64,000 nucleotides of DNA from Actinoplanes octamycinicus (GCF_014205225.1 NZ_JACHNB010000001.1:744001-808000), one strand, 5' to 3'; positions 9,007-18,765 are shown, counted from the first letter of the stretch. Numbers and translations are program-made. Notes: a model not told the origin generated them from the letters alone.

Positions 9007-10251
9007 ATGGCCGTGATCGAGCTCGGCGAGCCGGAGCCGGAGCCACCGGTCCGGGAGGAGTGGCGGCCGCGCCCTCTGCTCTGCGCCGTGCTCGCCCTGC
9101 TCACCCTCTTCGCGGTGACCGGCTCGGCCCGGCCCCGCCCGCCGGCCGGCGGCGACCTGCTCTGGTCCGCGCCGTCCGGCCTGGACGACCTGGTCAGCCT
9201 GGACGGGGACACCGTCTACCAGCAGCGCACCGGCGAGCAGTCCGACCTGGTCCTCTACGACCTGGCCACCGGCGCCCGGCGGTGGAGCACCAGCGACGCG
9301 GTCTTCGACCGGTTCCTCGCGGCCGGACCGGTGCTGCTGCTGATCGCCGAGCGGCAGGCCGGCCGGTCCGACGGCGTCGTCACCGCCCGCGGCACCGCCG
9401 ACGGCCGCACTCTCTGGCAGCGGCCCGGCACCGCGCTGGCCCAGGACCGGGGTGTCGCGCTGCTCGCCGGGTACGACGCGGACGGCCGGGCGGTCCGGCT
9501 CAGCCAGGTCCGGCTCACCGACGGCGTCCCGGTCTGGAGCCGCGCCGTCGCGCCGGCCGACGACGTGCAGGTGGAGTACCGCACGGACGGGACGCCGGGG
9601 CGGATCGTCGCGGCGGTCGACGGCCGGATCGACCTCTACCGCTGGGCGGACGGCACGCTGGACAGCTCCGGCCGGCTGCCGATCCGGGCCCTCGACATCG
9701 TGTTCGCCTACGACGGCCGCCTGCAGACCAGCAGCGGCGCCGAGTTCCGGTTCTTCGACCTCGGCGACTTCCGCGACCTGGGCGACTTCGGCGGCGCCAC
9801 GGTCGCCCAGGTCGTCCCGTGCGCCACGCTGATCTGCCGGATCGGCGCGGGCGGGGCGGTCGCGATCGACCCGGCCACCGGCCGGGAGGTGTGGCAGCAC
9901 CCGGAGGCGAACGGGATCGACCTGGCCACCACCGGCCGGGTGCTGCTGACCGACCCGGACGGCCTGACCCGCACGCTGGCCGACGCGACGACCGGCCGGG
10001 TGCTGGCCAGCCGGGTGCCCGGCACGATCGCCCGGGCGTACCTCGCCGAGCCCGGATCGGTGCTGCTGCTGCACGCCACCCGGTCACCGGACCGGCGGAC
10101 CGCGGCGATCCGCCTCGACCTGGCCACCGGCGCCTGGCGGCTGCTCGGCCTGCTGCCGCCGATCGCCGACCCGCATTCCTGCACCACCGCCGGCTCGGTG
10201 CTCCTCTGCCAGGACAACGACCGGATGTTCGCGCTGGCGGTGCCCGGATGA
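9007..10251 (+). CDS. membrane-anchored PQQ/WD-like beta-propeller protein, copy 1
   Basis: 414 residues. A short cytoplasmic head (MAVIELGEPEPEPPVREEW) is followed by one hydrophobic segment (about 22-40) and a long extracytoplasmic domain built of PQQ-like repeats with A-T/D-G-x-x-x-W motifs (YDLATGARRWS, TADGRTLWQ, DGVPVWS, PATGREVWQ). The fold is expected to be a beta-propeller used for binding rather than catalysis; the ligand is unknown. It begins one base after the GGDEF stop and overlaps the next paralogue by 4 nt. The head motif V/T-I-E/D-L-G-E/D is shared by all three copies, which implies tandem duplication. Confidence 0.75.
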   Translation: MAVIELGEPEPEPPVREEWRPRPLLCAVLALLTLFAVTGSARPRPPAGGDLLWSAPSGLDDLVSLDGDTVYQQRTGEQSDLVLYDLATGARRWSTSDAVFDRFLAAGPVLLLIAERQAGRSDGVVTARGTADGRTLWQRPGTALAQDRGVALLAGYDADGRAVRLSQVRLTDGVPVWSRAVAPADDVQVEYRTDGTPGRIVAAVDGRIDLYRWADGTLDSSGRLPIRALDIVFAYDGRLQTSSGAEFRFFDLGDFRDLGDFGGATVAQVVPCATLICRIGAGGAVAIDPATGREVWQHPEANGIDLATTGRVLLTDPDGLTRTLADATTGRVLASRVPGTIARAYLAEPGSVLLLHATRSPDRRTAAIRLDLATGAWRLLGLLPPIADPHSCTTAGSVLLCQDNDRMFALAVPG

Positions 10252-11528
10252 CGGTGATCGACCTCGGTGACCTGAGCGTCCACCCGGACGAGCCGCCCGC
10301 CCCGCCACCGGCCCGCCGGCTGCCCCGCCGCCCGGCTGCCGCGCTGGTCGCCCTGCTCTGCGCGGTCACCCTGGGCGCGGCGGCCACCCCGGACCCGCCG
10401 CTGGTGCACGAGGTGTGGAGCGTCCCGGCCGAGCAGGGCGACGGCCTGGCCACCACCGAGGACACCGTCTACGTGGCCCGGGCCACCGACGGGCGGACCG
10501 TGCTGTCCGCGTACGAGCTGGCCACCGGCGCCACCCGGTGGACCCGGGACCTGCCCTGGGTCAGCGGCGGCGGGCTGCTCACCTTCCTCGCCGGCGACGG
10601 GATGGTCCAGCTCGCCGACACGCCCCGCGGGTCGATCGGCGACCGCCCGGAGGCGTTCTACCCGAGCCGGGCGACCGTGGTGGACGCGGCCACCGGCGAG
10701 GTGCGCTGGCGGACCACCGGCGAGGTGCAGCACACCACCCCGGAGGCCGTGCTGCTCGCCGACCGGGACGACCTCGGCGAGATCACCGCGCTGCGGCTGG
10801 CCGGGGCGCGTACCGGGGAGATCCGCTGGACCCGGCCGGTGCGGCGGGTGATCCGGCTAGAACTCGACGGGTCCCGGATCGTCACCGTCACCGAGGCCGG
10901 CGAGGCCGCCGTCTACCGGTACGCCGACGGCACCCCGCTGGCCCGCGGGCGGGTGGCCTGGAACACCGATCGGGACCTGGGCGCCCAGGCGCTGATCCAC
11001 GACGGGCGGTACGTGGTCACCCGGACCGACCCGCTCGGCGCCACGGTCACCGCGTACCGGCTGACCGACCTGCGCCCGGACTGGAGCCTGCGGACGCTGC
11101 GCTCCTCGCTGATCAGCGACTGCGGACCGGTGCTCTGCCTGTCCCGGGGCGCCGACGTCGCCGGCCTGGAACCGGCCACCGGGACCACCCGCTGGGTGCT
11201 GGCCGGTCAGGGCTTCGTCAACCGGGCCGGACCGGACCGGTTGCTCGCCGCCGGCACCGACACCGACCAGCCGGCGCAGACCCTGGTCGACGCGGCCACC
11301 GGCCGGGTGATCGCCGGCCTCGGCCCCGGCTGGCCGGACGGCGACCTGCTGATCGGGAACACCACCGGCAGCCCGGTCCGGACCGTGCTCAGCCGGATGG
11401 ACCTGGTCGCCGGCCGGTCCACCCCGGTCGGCACGGTCGAGTCGATCGAGGGCGTCTACTGCTCGGTCACCGGCCGCTTCCTGGCCTGCCGGCGACCCGG
11501 CCGGATCGTGGTCACCGCGGTCGGGTGA
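10248..11528 (+). CDS. membrane-anchored PQQ/WD-like beta-propeller protein, copy 2
   Basis: 426 residues. The head is MTVIDLGDLSVHPDEPPAPP, the membrane segment lies at about 30-47, and it is followed by PLVHEVWSVP, shared with copy 3. Propeller repeats include YELATGATRWT, DAATGEVRWR, ARTGEIRWT and EPATGTTRWV. Like copy 1 it looks like a type II-anchored sensor or scaffold with no visible active site. ATG overlaps the copy 1 stop (ATGA), suggesting translational coupling and matched stoichiometry. Copies 2 and 3 share more around the membrane segment than either shares with copy 1, so they may be the younger duplicates. Confidence 0.75.
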   Translation: MTVIDLGDLSVHPDEPPAPPPARRLPRRPAAALVALLCAVTLGAAATPDPPLVHEVWSVPAEQGDGLATTEDTVYVARATDGRTVLSAYELATGATRWTRDLPWVSGGGLLTFLAGDGMVQLADTPRGSIGDRPEAFYPSRATVVDAATGEVRWRTTGEVQHTTPEAVLLADRDDLGEITALRLAGARTGEIRWTRPVRRVIRLELDGSRIVTVTEAGEAAVYRYADGTPLARGRVAWNTDRDLGAQALIHDGRYVVTRTDPLGATVTAYRLTDLRPDWSLRTLRSSLISDCGPVLCLSRGADVAGLEPATGTTRWVLAGQGFVNRAGPDRLLAAGTDTDQPAQTLVDAATGRVIAGLGPGWPDGDLLIGNTTGSPVRTVLSRMDLVAGRSTPVGTVESIEGVYCSVTGRFLACRRPGRIVVTAVG

Positions 11529-11554
11529 CCGGGAAGCCTAGGATCGGCGACACC

Positions 11555-12865
11555 ATGACGACGATCGACTTGGGCGACGTCAGCGAGCCGGCCCTTCCCG
11601 AGCCGGCCGACGCCGCCCGGCCGGCCCAGCTCCGGCGCCGGGACCTGTCCCGGGCCGCGGCCGCTGTCCTCGCCGTGCTCTGCGCGATCGGCCTGACCGG
11701 CTCCGCCCGCCCCGGCCCGCCCCTGGTCCACGAGCTGTGGTCGATGCCGGTGCCCGAGGGCGGCTACCCGGAGTTCGCCGACGGCCAGGCGGTGCTGTTC
11801 CGGACCGGGCCGGACGGGGCGGCGCTGAGCGCGTACGACCTGGCCGACGGCCGGGTCCGGTGGACCACCCGGATCGGGCCGGAGCCGACCTGGATGATCA
11901 CCCGGGAGCCGGCCCACCGGCTCTACGTCACCGAGCACATGCGCGTCGTCGAGGAGAACAACGCCGCCGCCCAGTACGCCACCGACACCGTGGTGCTGGA
12001 CAGCCGCACCGGGGCGGTCCAGTGGCGGCACGCCGGTCAGATGATGGCCGGTGACGCGACCACCGCGCTCTTCGCCGACTGGGACGACCGGGCCCGGATC
12101 ACCGGGCTGCACCTGGTCCGGGCCGTGGACGGCGCCCCGGTCTGGGACCGCGTGATCGACCCGGCGGTGACCGTGGTGGCCCCGGACCAGCCGGCGACGC
12201 CCGAGCAGGTGGTCACCGTCACCGCGGCCGGGCTGCTCACCAGTTACCGCTACGCGGACGGCCGGCCGCTCGCGAGCCGTCAGGCCGCCCCGGTCACCGG
12301 CGAGCCGTGGCTGCCGATGATCGCCGACGGCCGCTTCGCCGACATCCGGTACGGCGCCGAGTCGACCGTGACCATGTACCGGACCGACACGTTGACCGAG
12401 CTGTGGCACCGCTCCGGGCTGGGTCCGGACGTCAACGCGCTGTTCTGCGGCCCGGTGCTCTGCCTGGGCGACCGGGAGACGCTGCACGCGGTCGACGTGC
12501 GGTCCGGCGCGGACCTCTGGACCGCCCGGCAGACCGGCGCGCTGCCGATCGGCGCCGGCCGCCTGCTGATCAACTCCGGCGGGGCGGACAGCTCCCGGGT
12601 GGTGGACGCGACCGCCGGCATCGCGGGGAACCCGTGGATCGACGGCACCGTGCTCTTTCCGCCCCGGCCCGACGGCACGCTGCTGGTGCTCCGCGCGTAC
12701 GGATATCCGGATCTGCGCAAGGCGGTCCTGCGCCTGGACCCGGCCACCGGCCGGACCGAGGTGCTCGGCTCGATCGACGCCCTGGAGGGCAACTGTCAGC
12801 CGGTCGCGCGCTACCTGGTCTGCATGGCCGGCGGCGACGACCTCAGCGTCACGGCCGTCGGCTGA
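11555..12865 (+). CDS. membrane-anchored PQQ/WD-like beta-propeller protein, copy 3
   Basis: 436 residues. The head is [17 protein letters not shown], the transmembrane helix lies at about 32-50, then come [11 protein letters not shown] and propeller repeats ([38 protein letters not shown]). It starts 26 bp after copy 2 stops, the only non-overlapping junction in the operon. Its last 17 bp overlap the 3' end of prfA on the other strand, and no terminator separates them, so converging transcription runs into both genes. Ligand and partner are unknown; the shared head motif may bind a common cytoplasmic partner. Confidence 0.75.
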   Translation: MTTIDLGDVSEPALPEPADAARPAQLRRRDLSRAAAAVLAVLCAIGLTGSARPGPPLVHELWSMPVPEGGYPEFADGQAVLFRTGPDGAALSAYDLADGRVRWTTRIGPEPTWMITREPAHRLYVTEHMRVVEENNAAAQYATDTVVLDSRTGAVQWRHAGQMMAGDATTALFADWDDRARITGLHLVRAVDGAPVWDRVIDPAVTVVAPDQPATPEQVVTVTAAGLLTSYRYADGRPLASRQAAPVTGEPWLPMIADGRFADIRYGAESTVTMYRTDTLTELWHRSGLGPDVNALFCGPVLCLGDRETLHAVDVRSGADLWTARQTGALPIGAGRLLINSGGADSSRVVDATAGIAGNPWIDGTVLFPPRPDGTLLVLRAYGYPDLRKAVLRLDPATGRTEVLGSIDALEGNCQPVARYLVCMAGGDDLSVTAVG

Positions 12866-13940
12866 TCTCGGTGTCGCCGGCCAGCCGGGCCTCCCGGTCC
12901 GCCGCGGCCAGCGCGTCCAGCACCCCGTCCAGCTCGCCGCCGAGCACCAGGTCCAGGTTGTAGGCGGTGTAGCCGATCCGGTGGTCGGTGATCCGGTTCT
13001 GCGGGAAGTTGTAGGTCCGCACCCGCTCCGAGCGGTCCACCGTCCGCACCTGCGCCTTGCGCGCGTCGCCGGCCGCCGCGTCCGCCGCCTCCTGGGCCTG
13101 CGCCAGCAGCCGGGAGCGCAGGATGCGCATCGCCGACTCCTTGTTCTGCAGCTGGCTCTTCTCGTTCTGGCAGCTCACCACGGTGCCGGTGGGCAGGTGG
13201 GTGATCCGCACCGCGGAGTCGGTGGTGTTGACCGACTGGCCACCCGGCCCGGACGACCGGTAGACGTCGATCCGCAGGTCACCCGGCTCGATCTGGACGT
13301 CGACGTCCTCGGCCTCGGGCAGCACCAGCACGCCGGCCGCCGAGGTGTGGATCCGGCCCTGCGACTCGGTGACCGGGACGCGCTGCACCCGGTGCACGCC
13401 GCCCTCCCACTTCATCCGGGACCAGACGCCGTGCCCGCCCTCCGGCGTGCCCTTGCTCTTCACCGCGACCGAGATGTCCTTGACCCCGCCGAGGTCCGAC
13501 TCCTGCGAGTCGATCACCTCGAGCACCCAGCCGCGGCGCTCCGCGTACCGGGTGTACATGCGCAGCAGGTCGCCGGCGAACAGCGCGGACTCCTGGCCGC
13601 CCTCACCCGCCTTGATCTCGATGATGACGTCCTTGGCGTCGCTCGGGTCGCGCGGCATCAGCATCTCGCCGAGCTTCTCCTCCAGCGCCGGGAGGGTGGC
13701 GGCGACCGCCTCGGCCTCCGCGGCGAACGCCGGGTCCTCGGCGGCCAGCTCCTTGGCCGCGGCCAGGTCCTCGCGTGCGGCCTCCAGCTCGGCGTGCGCC
13801 GAGTAGATCGGCGCCAGCTCGGCGAACCGCCGGCCGACCCGGCGGACCAGCGCCTGGTCGGCGTGGATCGACGGGTCCTCCATCCGCTTCTCCAGGTCCG
13901 CGTACTCGGCGAGAAGCATGTTCAGGCGGTCGTTGCTCAT
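12849..13940 (-). CDS. prfA: peptide chain release factor 1
   Basis: 363 residues. Recognises UAA/UAG and triggers peptide release on the ribosome. The codon-reading tripeptide is PVT (189-191), the P-x-T motif of RF1, and the catalytic GGQ is at 233-235 within [17 protein letters not shown]. An N-terminal coiled region (about 1-95) is present and the length is standard. The Gln of GGQ is the target of PrmC at 6564-7424. It lies downstream of rpmE on the same strand, with a hairpin terminator between them, so it may have its own promoter in the 85-bp gap. Confidence 0.96.
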   Translation of the reverse strand: MSNDRLNMLLAEYADLEKRMEDPSIHADQALVRRVGRRFAELAPIYSAHAELEAAREDLAAAKELAAEDPAFAAEAEAVAATLPALEEKLGEMLMPRDPSDAKDVIIEIKAGEGGQESALFAGDLLRMYTRYAERRGWVLEVIDSQESDLGGVKDISVAVKSKGTPEGGHGVWSRMKWEGGVHRVQRVPVTESQGRIHTSAAGVLVLPEAEDVDVQIEPGDLRIDVYRSSGPGGQSVNTTDSAVRITHLPTGTVVSCQNEKSQLQNKESAMRILRSRLLAQAQEAADAAAGDARKAQVRTVDRSERVRTYNFPQNRITDHRIGYTAYNLDLVLGGELDGVLDALAAADREARLAGDTEISRRP

Positions 13941-13982
13941 CGGACTCCCCTACGACGGACCGGAAAAGGCACGCACATGCGA

Positions 13983-14017
13983 ACGGCGCCCGCCCCGGGA
14001 TCCGGGACGGGCGCCGT
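13983..14017 (-). terminator. hairpin between rpmE and prfA
   Basis: A 10-bp GC-rich stem (ACGGCGCCCG pairing with CGGGCGCCGT) encloses a partly self-pairing 15-nt loop, just after the rpmE stop in its direction of transcription. No long U-run follows, as is common for actinobacterial terminators. It probably ends or attenuates rpmE transcription before prfA. Confidence 0.55.
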
Positions 14018-14025
14018 GGAAGCAG

Positions 14026-14250
14026 TTACTTCTTCTTCGCGGCGTTGACCTTGGCGTACTTCGCCTGGAACTTCGCCACCCGGCCCGCGGTGTCGAGGAC
14101 GCGCTGCTTGCCGGTGTAGAACGGGTGGCAGGCGCTGCAGGTCTCGACGCGGATCTCGCCGCCCTTGGCGGTGCTGCGGGTGGTGAAGGTGCTGCCGCAG
14201 GAGCAGATGACCTCGGTGGTCGTGTACTCCGGGTGGATGCCGCTCTTCAT
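14026..14250 (-). CDS. rpmE: 50S ribosomal protein L31, zinc-binding type
   Basis: 74 residues, [22 protein letters not shown] then [23 protein letters not shown] and a Lys-rich tail. The four cysteines (ICSC and CSAC) identify the zinc-containing L31 form rather than the Zn-independent paralogue. It is a component of the large subunit bridging the central protuberance to the 30S head. Normally rho lies directly upstream; here the RNA-repair and NOS genes (14449-18765) intervene. The 198-bp upstream gap is shared with the divergent RNA ligase and must contain both promoters. Confidence 0.95.
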   Translation of the reverse strand: MKSGIHPEYTTTEVICSCGSTFTTRSTAKGGEIRVETCSACHPFYTGKQRVLDTAGRVAKFQAKYAKVNAAKKK

Positions 14251-14448
14251 GTCTTCTCGGTCCCTCTCACGATGTCGGGCCGCCGGGTCGTCCTGTGATG
14301 AATGAGGACGGGAACCGGAACCCTTACTGGCCGATGTACCAGTCTGCCAGATCCCCGGTAGCTGCCGGAAATCAGGAGGTGCAACTGGTTTCGCCCTGGA
14401 TAACGTGAGCGCCCCTCCGGTAATTCCCGCGCTCGAGAGGCACCTCCC

Positions 14449-15519
14449 ATGACGCTGCTGCACGACGTCTTCGATCCGGACACGCTCCTCGAAGCGGTTC
14501 AGAACGGACTGATCCGGACGCAGCGTCACCCCGGCCTCCCGTTCACGATCTACAACTACACCGAGGCCTGCCAGTACTCCGGCGCGTGGAGCCCGGTCAC
14601 GCTCGCCTGCCGGGGCCTGATCGTGGACGCCTCGGGCCGGATCGTCGCGCGGCCGTACGCCAAATTCTTCAACCACACCGAGGCGCAGGCGCCGGCCCTG
14701 GACCCGGCGGCGAAGGTGACGGTGACCGACAAGGCGGACGGCAGCCTCGGCATCGTCTACCACGACGGCTCCGGCTACGCCGTCGCCACCAGGGGTTCCT
14801 TCGCCTCCGACCAGGCGATCCACGCGACCGGCATCTTGCGTACGCGGTACGCGTCCTTCGTGCCGCCGGAGGGCCTGACCGTGCTCGTGGAGATCATCTA
14901 CCCGGGCAACCGGATCGTCGTGGACTACCAGGGCCTCGACGACCTGGTGCTGCTCGGCGCCGTGGAGATCGCCACCGGGCGGTCGCACGGGCCGGACGCG
15001 GTGCCGGACTGGCCGGGCCCGGTGGTCGAGACGTTCGGCTACGCGACGCTGGCCGAAGCGCTCGCCGCACCGCCGCGCGACGGGCGGGAGGGCCTGGTCG
15101 TCCACTTCACCGACGCCGACCAGCGAGTGAAGATCAAGTACGCGGACTACGTCCGGCTGCACCGCCTGGTGACCGGGCTCACCCCGCGGTCGGTGTGGGA
15201 GATCCTGGCCACCGGCGGCGACCTGGACGCGCTCCTGGAGCCGCTGCCGGACGAGTTCCACATCTGGGCCCGGGGTGTCGCCGCCCGGCTGACCGCCGAG
15301 GTCGAGGCGCGCGCCGCCGCGGTCGAGGCGGCCTACGCGGAGATCGTCGCCGGCCTGCCGGAGGGGTGGAGCCGCAAGGAGTTCGCGCTCGCCGCGGTGC
15401 GCAGCCCGCACCGGGGTGAGTTGTTCCAGCGCCTGGACGGTCACGACTACCGTCCTGGCCTGTGGCAGCGGGTCCGGCCGTCGGCCGACCAGCCGCCCGC
15501 CGGAGGAGCCGAGGAATGA
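14449..15519 (+). CDS. T4 Rnl1-family RNA ligase
   Basis: 356 residues, close to T4 Rnl1 (374). Nucleotidyltransferase motifs appear in order: motif [13 protein letters not shown] with the AMP-accepting Lys95, motif Ia [10 protein letters not shown], motif [19 protein letters not shown], motif IV EGLVVHF and motif [13 protein letters not shown]. The specific C-terminal helical domain follows (about 235-350). Expected reaction: ATP-dependent joining of 3'-OH and 5'-phosphate RNA ends, classically a tRNA anticodon loop cut by an anticodon nuclease. The stop overlaps the Pnkp start (ATGA), tying it to end-healing. First gene of the cassette, divergent from rpmE. Confidence 0.9.
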   Translation: MTLLHDVFDPDTLLEAVQNGLIRTQRHPGLPFTIYNYTEACQYSGAWSPVTLACRGLIVDASGRIVARPYAKFFNHTEAQAPALDPAAKVTVTDKADGSLGIVYHDGSGYAVATRGSFASDQAIHATGILRTRYASFVPPEGLTVLVEIIYPGNRIVVDYQGLDDLVLLGAVEIATGRSHGPDAVPDWPGPVVETFGYATLAEALAAPPRDGREGLVVHFTDADQRVKIKYADYVRLHRLVTGLTPRSVWEILATGGDLDALLEPLPDEFHIWARGVAARLTAEVEARAAAVEAAYAEIVAGLPEGWSRKEFALAAVRSPHRGELFQRLDGHDYRPGLWQRVRPSADQPPAGGAEE

Positions 15520-16412
15520 CACGACTGCTGATCACGCGCGGCCTGCCCGCGTCCGGGAAGACCACGTTCGCCCGCAAGCTGCAGCCGGGCGTGGTCCGGG
15601 TCAACCGGGACGACCTGCGCCGGATGCTGCACGGCGAGCGCCTCTTCACCCAGTGGGCGGAGGCGCAGGTGACGCACGCCCAGCGGGCCGCGGTCGAGGC
15701 GCTGCTGCGGGCCCGGGCCAGCGTCATCGTGGACGACACCAACCTGCGGGCCAAGACGGTCCGGGAGTGGGCCGAGATGGCCGCCCGGTTCGGCGCGTCG
15801 TTCGAGGTGCACGACTTCACCGACGTCCCGCTGGAGGAGTGCCTCCGGCGGGACGCCGACCGGCCGGCCGACGACCGGGTCGGCGAGGACCCGATCCGCC
15901 GGATGCACGAGCGCTACCTGGCCGGGAAGAACCTGCCGCTGCCGGTGCCGTTCGTCGACCCGGGTGGCCCGGGCGTGGTCTACGAGCCGGATCCGGAGCT
16001 GCCGCCGGTGGTCCTGGTGGACATCGACGGGACGGTCGCGCTGATGGCCGGGCGCAGTCCGTACGACTGGTCCCGGGTCGGCGAGGACGTCCCGAACCCG
16101 GCGGTGATCACGGCGGTGCGGGCGATGCACGCCGCCGGGCACGCGATCGTCTTCTGCTCCGGCCGGGACGCGGTGTGCCGGGCGGAGACCGAGGCGTGGC
16201 TGGAGCTGTTCGTCGGCGTGCCGTACGAAGCCCTGTTCATGCGCCCGGAGGGTGACAGCCGCAAGGACTCGGTGGTCAAGCGCGAGATCTTCGATGCCCA
16301 GATCCGGGACCGCTGGCGGGTGGTCGGGGTGTTCGACGACCGCCAGCAGGTGGTACGCATGTGGCGTGCGCTCGGCCTGACCGTGTTCCAGGTGGCGGAA
16401 GGTGACTTCTGA
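15516..16412 (+). CDS. T4-type polynucleotide 5'-kinase / 3'-phosphatase
   Basis: 298 residues, nearly the T4 Pnkp length (301). N-terminal kinase: P-loop GLPASGKT (9-16), [10 protein letters not shown] and VDDTNLR. C-terminal HAD phosphatase: [10 protein letters not shown] with nucleophile Asp169 and Asp171, SGRD, and the closing [11 protein letters not shown]...[15 protein letters not shown]...VFQVAEGDF, which follows the T4 protein to its last residue. It converts 2',3'-cyclic or 3'-phosphate and 5'-OH ends into ligatable 3'-OH/5'-phosphate ends for the flanking ligases. It overlaps ligase 1 by 4 nt; ligase 2 follows after 2 bp. Confidence 0.92.
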   Translation: MTRLLITRGLPASGKTTFARKLQPGVVRVNRDDLRRMLHGERLFTQWAEAQVTHAQRAAVEALLRARASVIVDDTNLRAKTVREWAEMAARFGASFEVHDFTDVPLEECLRRDADRPADDRVGEDPIRRMHERYLAGKNLPLPVPFVDPGGPGVVYEPDPELPPVVLVDIDGTVALMAGRSPYDWSRVGEDVPNPAVITAVRAMHAAGHAIVFCSGRDAVCRAETEAWLELFVGVPYEALFMRPEGDSRKDSVVKREIFDAQIRDRWRVVGVFDDRQQVVRMWRALGLTVFQVAEGDF

Positions 16413-16414
16413 TC

Positions 16415-17035
16415 GTGGTGAAGTATCCGCGGACGTTCCATCTGCCGGACTCTCCGGGCGCGTCGGCCGACGACCGGATCCAGCCGGATCTGTCCTGGCT
16501 GGACGGCGAGCTCGTGGTGACCGAGAAGATGGACGGCGGGAACCTCACCTTCACCCGGGACGCGATGCACGCGCGCTCGGTCGACTCCGGCACCCACCCG
16601 TGGGACCGGCCGGCCAAGGCGCTGTGGGCGATGACGTCCTGGAAGATCCCGGACGGCTGGCGGGTCTGCGGCGAGTCCATGTGGGCCCGCCGCAGCGTCG
16701 CCTACACCGACCTGCCCGGGGTGTTCCTGGTCTTCGGCATCTGGGACGAGACCGACACCCTGCTGGGCTGGGACGACACCGTGGACTGGGCGCGCCGGCT
16801 GGAGCTGCCGATGGTCCCGGTGCTCTACCGCGGCGGCAGTCTCTCCGAGGCCCGGGCGGCCTGGGCGGCGCAGCGCTCCGCGGACCGCTCGGAGGGCTTC
16901 GTGGTCCGCGCGGCCGGGCGCATCCCGGCCGCCGAGTTCCCGATGAAGCTGCTGAAGTGGGTCCGCGCCGACCACGTCCGCACCGAGGCCGCCTGGCGCC
17001 ACCGCGACGACTTCGCGGTCAACGAGTTCGCCTAG
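16415..17035 (+). CDS. second RNA ligase-like nucleotidyltransferase (Rnl2-like core)
   Basis: 206 residues comprising only the adenylyltransferase core: motif I VVTEKMDGGNLTF (Lys38), motif III CGESMWARRSVAY, IIIa VFLVFGIWD, IV SEGFVVR and V MKLLKWVR. No C-terminal accessory domain remains, so it is shorter than T4 Rnl2 (334). It could be a stand-alone ligase or act with the Rnl1-like protein. Start GTG 16415 (or the adjacent GTG 16418) lies two bases after the Pnkp stop. Its TAG stop is shared with the convergent hypothetical gene through a CTAG palindrome. Confidence 0.82.
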   Translation: MVKYPRTFHLPDSPGASADDRIQPDLSWLDGELVVTEKMDGGNLTFTRDAMHARSVDSGTHPWDRPAKALWAMTSWKIPDGWRVCGESMWARRSVAYTDLPGVFLVFGIWDETDTLLGWDDTVDWARRLELPMVPVLYRGGSLSEARAAWAAQRSADRSEGFVVRAAGRIPAAEFPMKLLKWVRADHVRTEAAWRHRDDFAVNEFA

Positions 17036-17586
17036 GTCCGGCCGGCCCCGCCGGGCCCCTCCTCCGGCAGGAAATCGGCCGGGTCTGTCCCGTCGGTCCA
17101 GCAGATCTGATAGCCGTGCTGCTCCTTGTCGAGCAGGCAGCACACCGCGCCGACCTGCTCGGCCAGCCCGGTGAACAGCCGCCGGACACTGGCCGACCGC
17201 TCGAACAGCAGGCTCATCCCGGTCGTCGCGGCGGTGAAGTCGAGCTCGGCGAACCCCGGCCGGCGGCCGCTCTCGAAGGAGACGGTCAGGTAGATGAAAC
17301 CGATCGCGGCCCGGTCACCGCCCGGCCCGTCGAGGAAGTCGCGGATCTCGTCGTCGCCGACCTCGAACATCAGCGAGGTGTCCAGATCCAGATTGCCACC
17401 GTCCGAGCAGTCCACCGGATCGCCCCGGAAATTCGAGGTGAACGGCACGGTCAGCCGGGCACCGCCGGGCAGGACGATCGGTGTGCTCGCCTTCTCACCC
17501 GGTGGCGCGAGTTCCACGACGGCTTCCAAGGCGTGTCGCACCCGGTCAGCCGGAAGGTGGATTTCGTACGCATAGTCCAACCCCAT
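17032..17586 (-). CDS. hypothetical protein
   Basis: 184 residues, unrecognised. It begins MGLDYAYEIHLPADRVRHALEAV, contains a DGGNLDLDTSLMFEVGDDE stretch and ends in an acidic Pro/Gly-rich tail. There is no signal peptide or membrane helix, so it is probably cytosolic. It sits between the RNA-repair cassette (convergent, sharing a CTAG stop) and the NOS gene, whose stop is 9 bp upstream on the same strand, so it may be co-transcribed with NOS. I see no evidence linking it to RNA repair. Confidence 0.7.
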   Translation of the reverse strand: MGLDYAYEIHLPADRVRHALEAVVELAPPGEKASTPIVLPGGARLTVPFTSNFRGDPVDCSDGGNLDLDTSLMFEVGDDEIRDFLDGPGGDRAAIGFIYLTVSFESGRRPGFAELDFTAATTGMSLLFERSASVRRLFTGLAEQVGAVCCLLDKEQHGYQICWTDGTDPADFLPEEGPGGAGRT

Positions 17587-17595
17587 CCGGACAAA

Positions 17596-18765
17596 CTACT
17601 GATGATGCGGGCATCTCCGCATACCCTCCCGGGCCAGCGCGGCCGCCTCCTCGTCCAGATAGAAGTTCGGCCGCAGGTCGAGCTCCTGGTAGTAGCGGTG
17701 GAAGACCGGAGTGACCCCGCCGGACATCGGCGGCACGATCCAGGTCCAGTCGGCCGGCACCGGGCGTCCGGCCTTCTCCTCGTTGCTCAGATGCTTGAGG
17801 AAGCGCTGCGCCTCGGTGTGGTGGTCGCTCATCCGCACCCCGGCCTGTTCGAAGCTGTGCAGCACGGCGCGGTTGAGTTCGAGCAGGGCGCGGTCGCGCC
17901 ACAGCGTGGACTCCCGGCTGGTGTCCAGGCCGAGCCGGGCGGCGACCACCGGCAGCAGGTCGTAGCGGTCGGCGTCGGCCAGGTTCCGGGCGCCGATCTC
18001 GGTGCCCATGTACCAGCCGTTGAACGGGGCCAGCGGGTAGTGCACGCCGCCGATGGTCAGCCGCATGTTGGCGATCGCCGGGACGGCGTGCCAGCGCAGC
18101 CCCAGCTCGGTGAACCAGCCGTGCTCGGGGTGGCTGATCGGCACCTCGCGGATGGCCCGCTCGGGCAGCTCGTAGAGCCGGATCCCGTCCGCCGGGGTCT
18201 CGATCACCAGGGGCAGCACGTCGAACGCCTCGCCCTTGCCCTGCCAGCCGAAGGCGCGGACCGCGGTGGTGAACTCGCGCAGCCGGGGGTCGCCGACCGA
18301 CTCGCCGTCCTCGGTGCGGTAGCCGGCGTACCGGATCAGCTGCTCGTTCCACACCCGGGCGTACGGCTGGCCCGGCTGGGCCGGCGCGAAGACGCTGATC
18401 ACCGGCCGGATCTGGGTGTCCCCGGCGGTCTGCAGGTGCTGCACCAGCAGCGAGTAGATCTCGTCGGCGGTCCGGGCCCGGCGCCGGTCCAGCACCAGCA
18501 GGCTGCGCCAGTACAGCCGGCCGATGCACCGGCTGGCGTTGCGCCAGGCCATCCGGGCGCCGTGGGTCAGCTCGTCCGGGGTGTGCACGTAGGTGCCGGT
18601 GGCGGCGATCTGCGCGCGGACGATGGCCAGGCGTGCCTCGACCGGGCCGAGCCGGGGGTTCTCGGTGTAGCAGCGGCGCAGGAAGTCCTCCGCCTCGGCG
18701 GGGTCGACGGGGGCGTCCCGATCCCAGGGCTCGGCCGGTTGGTCCCGGTAGCCGGGCACGATCAT
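17596..18765 (-). CDS. nitric oxide synthase oxygenase
   Basis: 389 residues, the oxygenase-only bacterial form. It oxidises arginine to citrulline and NO using electrons from generic reductases. The haem-thiolate motif is WRNASRCIGR with Cys80; HPEHGWFTELGLRWHAVPAIANM and PFNGWYMGTEIGARNL (with the substrate-binding Glu) are typical NOS segments. The chosen ATG 18765 has GGAGG six bases upstream; an in-frame extension to 18849 is rejected because it lacks an RBS and runs into the terminator. It lies between rho and rpmE. Bacterial NOS proteins serve in oxidative-stress defence or in nitration of natural products; no biosynthetic partner is visible here. Confidence 0.92.
   Translation of the reverse strand: MIVPGYRDQPAEPWDRDAPVDPAEAEDFLRRCYTENPRLGPVEARLAIVRAQIAATGTYVHTPDELTHGARMAWRNASRCIGRLYWRSLLVLDRRRARTADEIYSLLVQHLQTAGDTQIRPVISVFAPAQPGQPYARVWNEQLIRYAGYRTEDGESVGDPRLREFTTAVRAFGWQGKGEAFDVLPLVIETPADGIRLYELPERAIREVPISHPEHGWFTELGLRWHAVPAIANMRLTIGGVHYPLAPFNGWYMGTEIGARNLADADRYDLLPVVAARLGLDTSRESTLWRDRALLELNRAVLHSFEQAGVRMSDHHTEAQRFLKHLSNEEKAGRPVPADWTWIVPPMSGGVTPVFHRYYQELDLRPNFYLDEEAAALAREGMRRCPHHQ

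Noticed and set aside
14449..17035. RNA-repair cassette as a complete anti-phage or toxin-antitoxin system
   Set aside because: No anticodon nuclease, restriction gene or toxin is present in the window, so a defence label is not supported.
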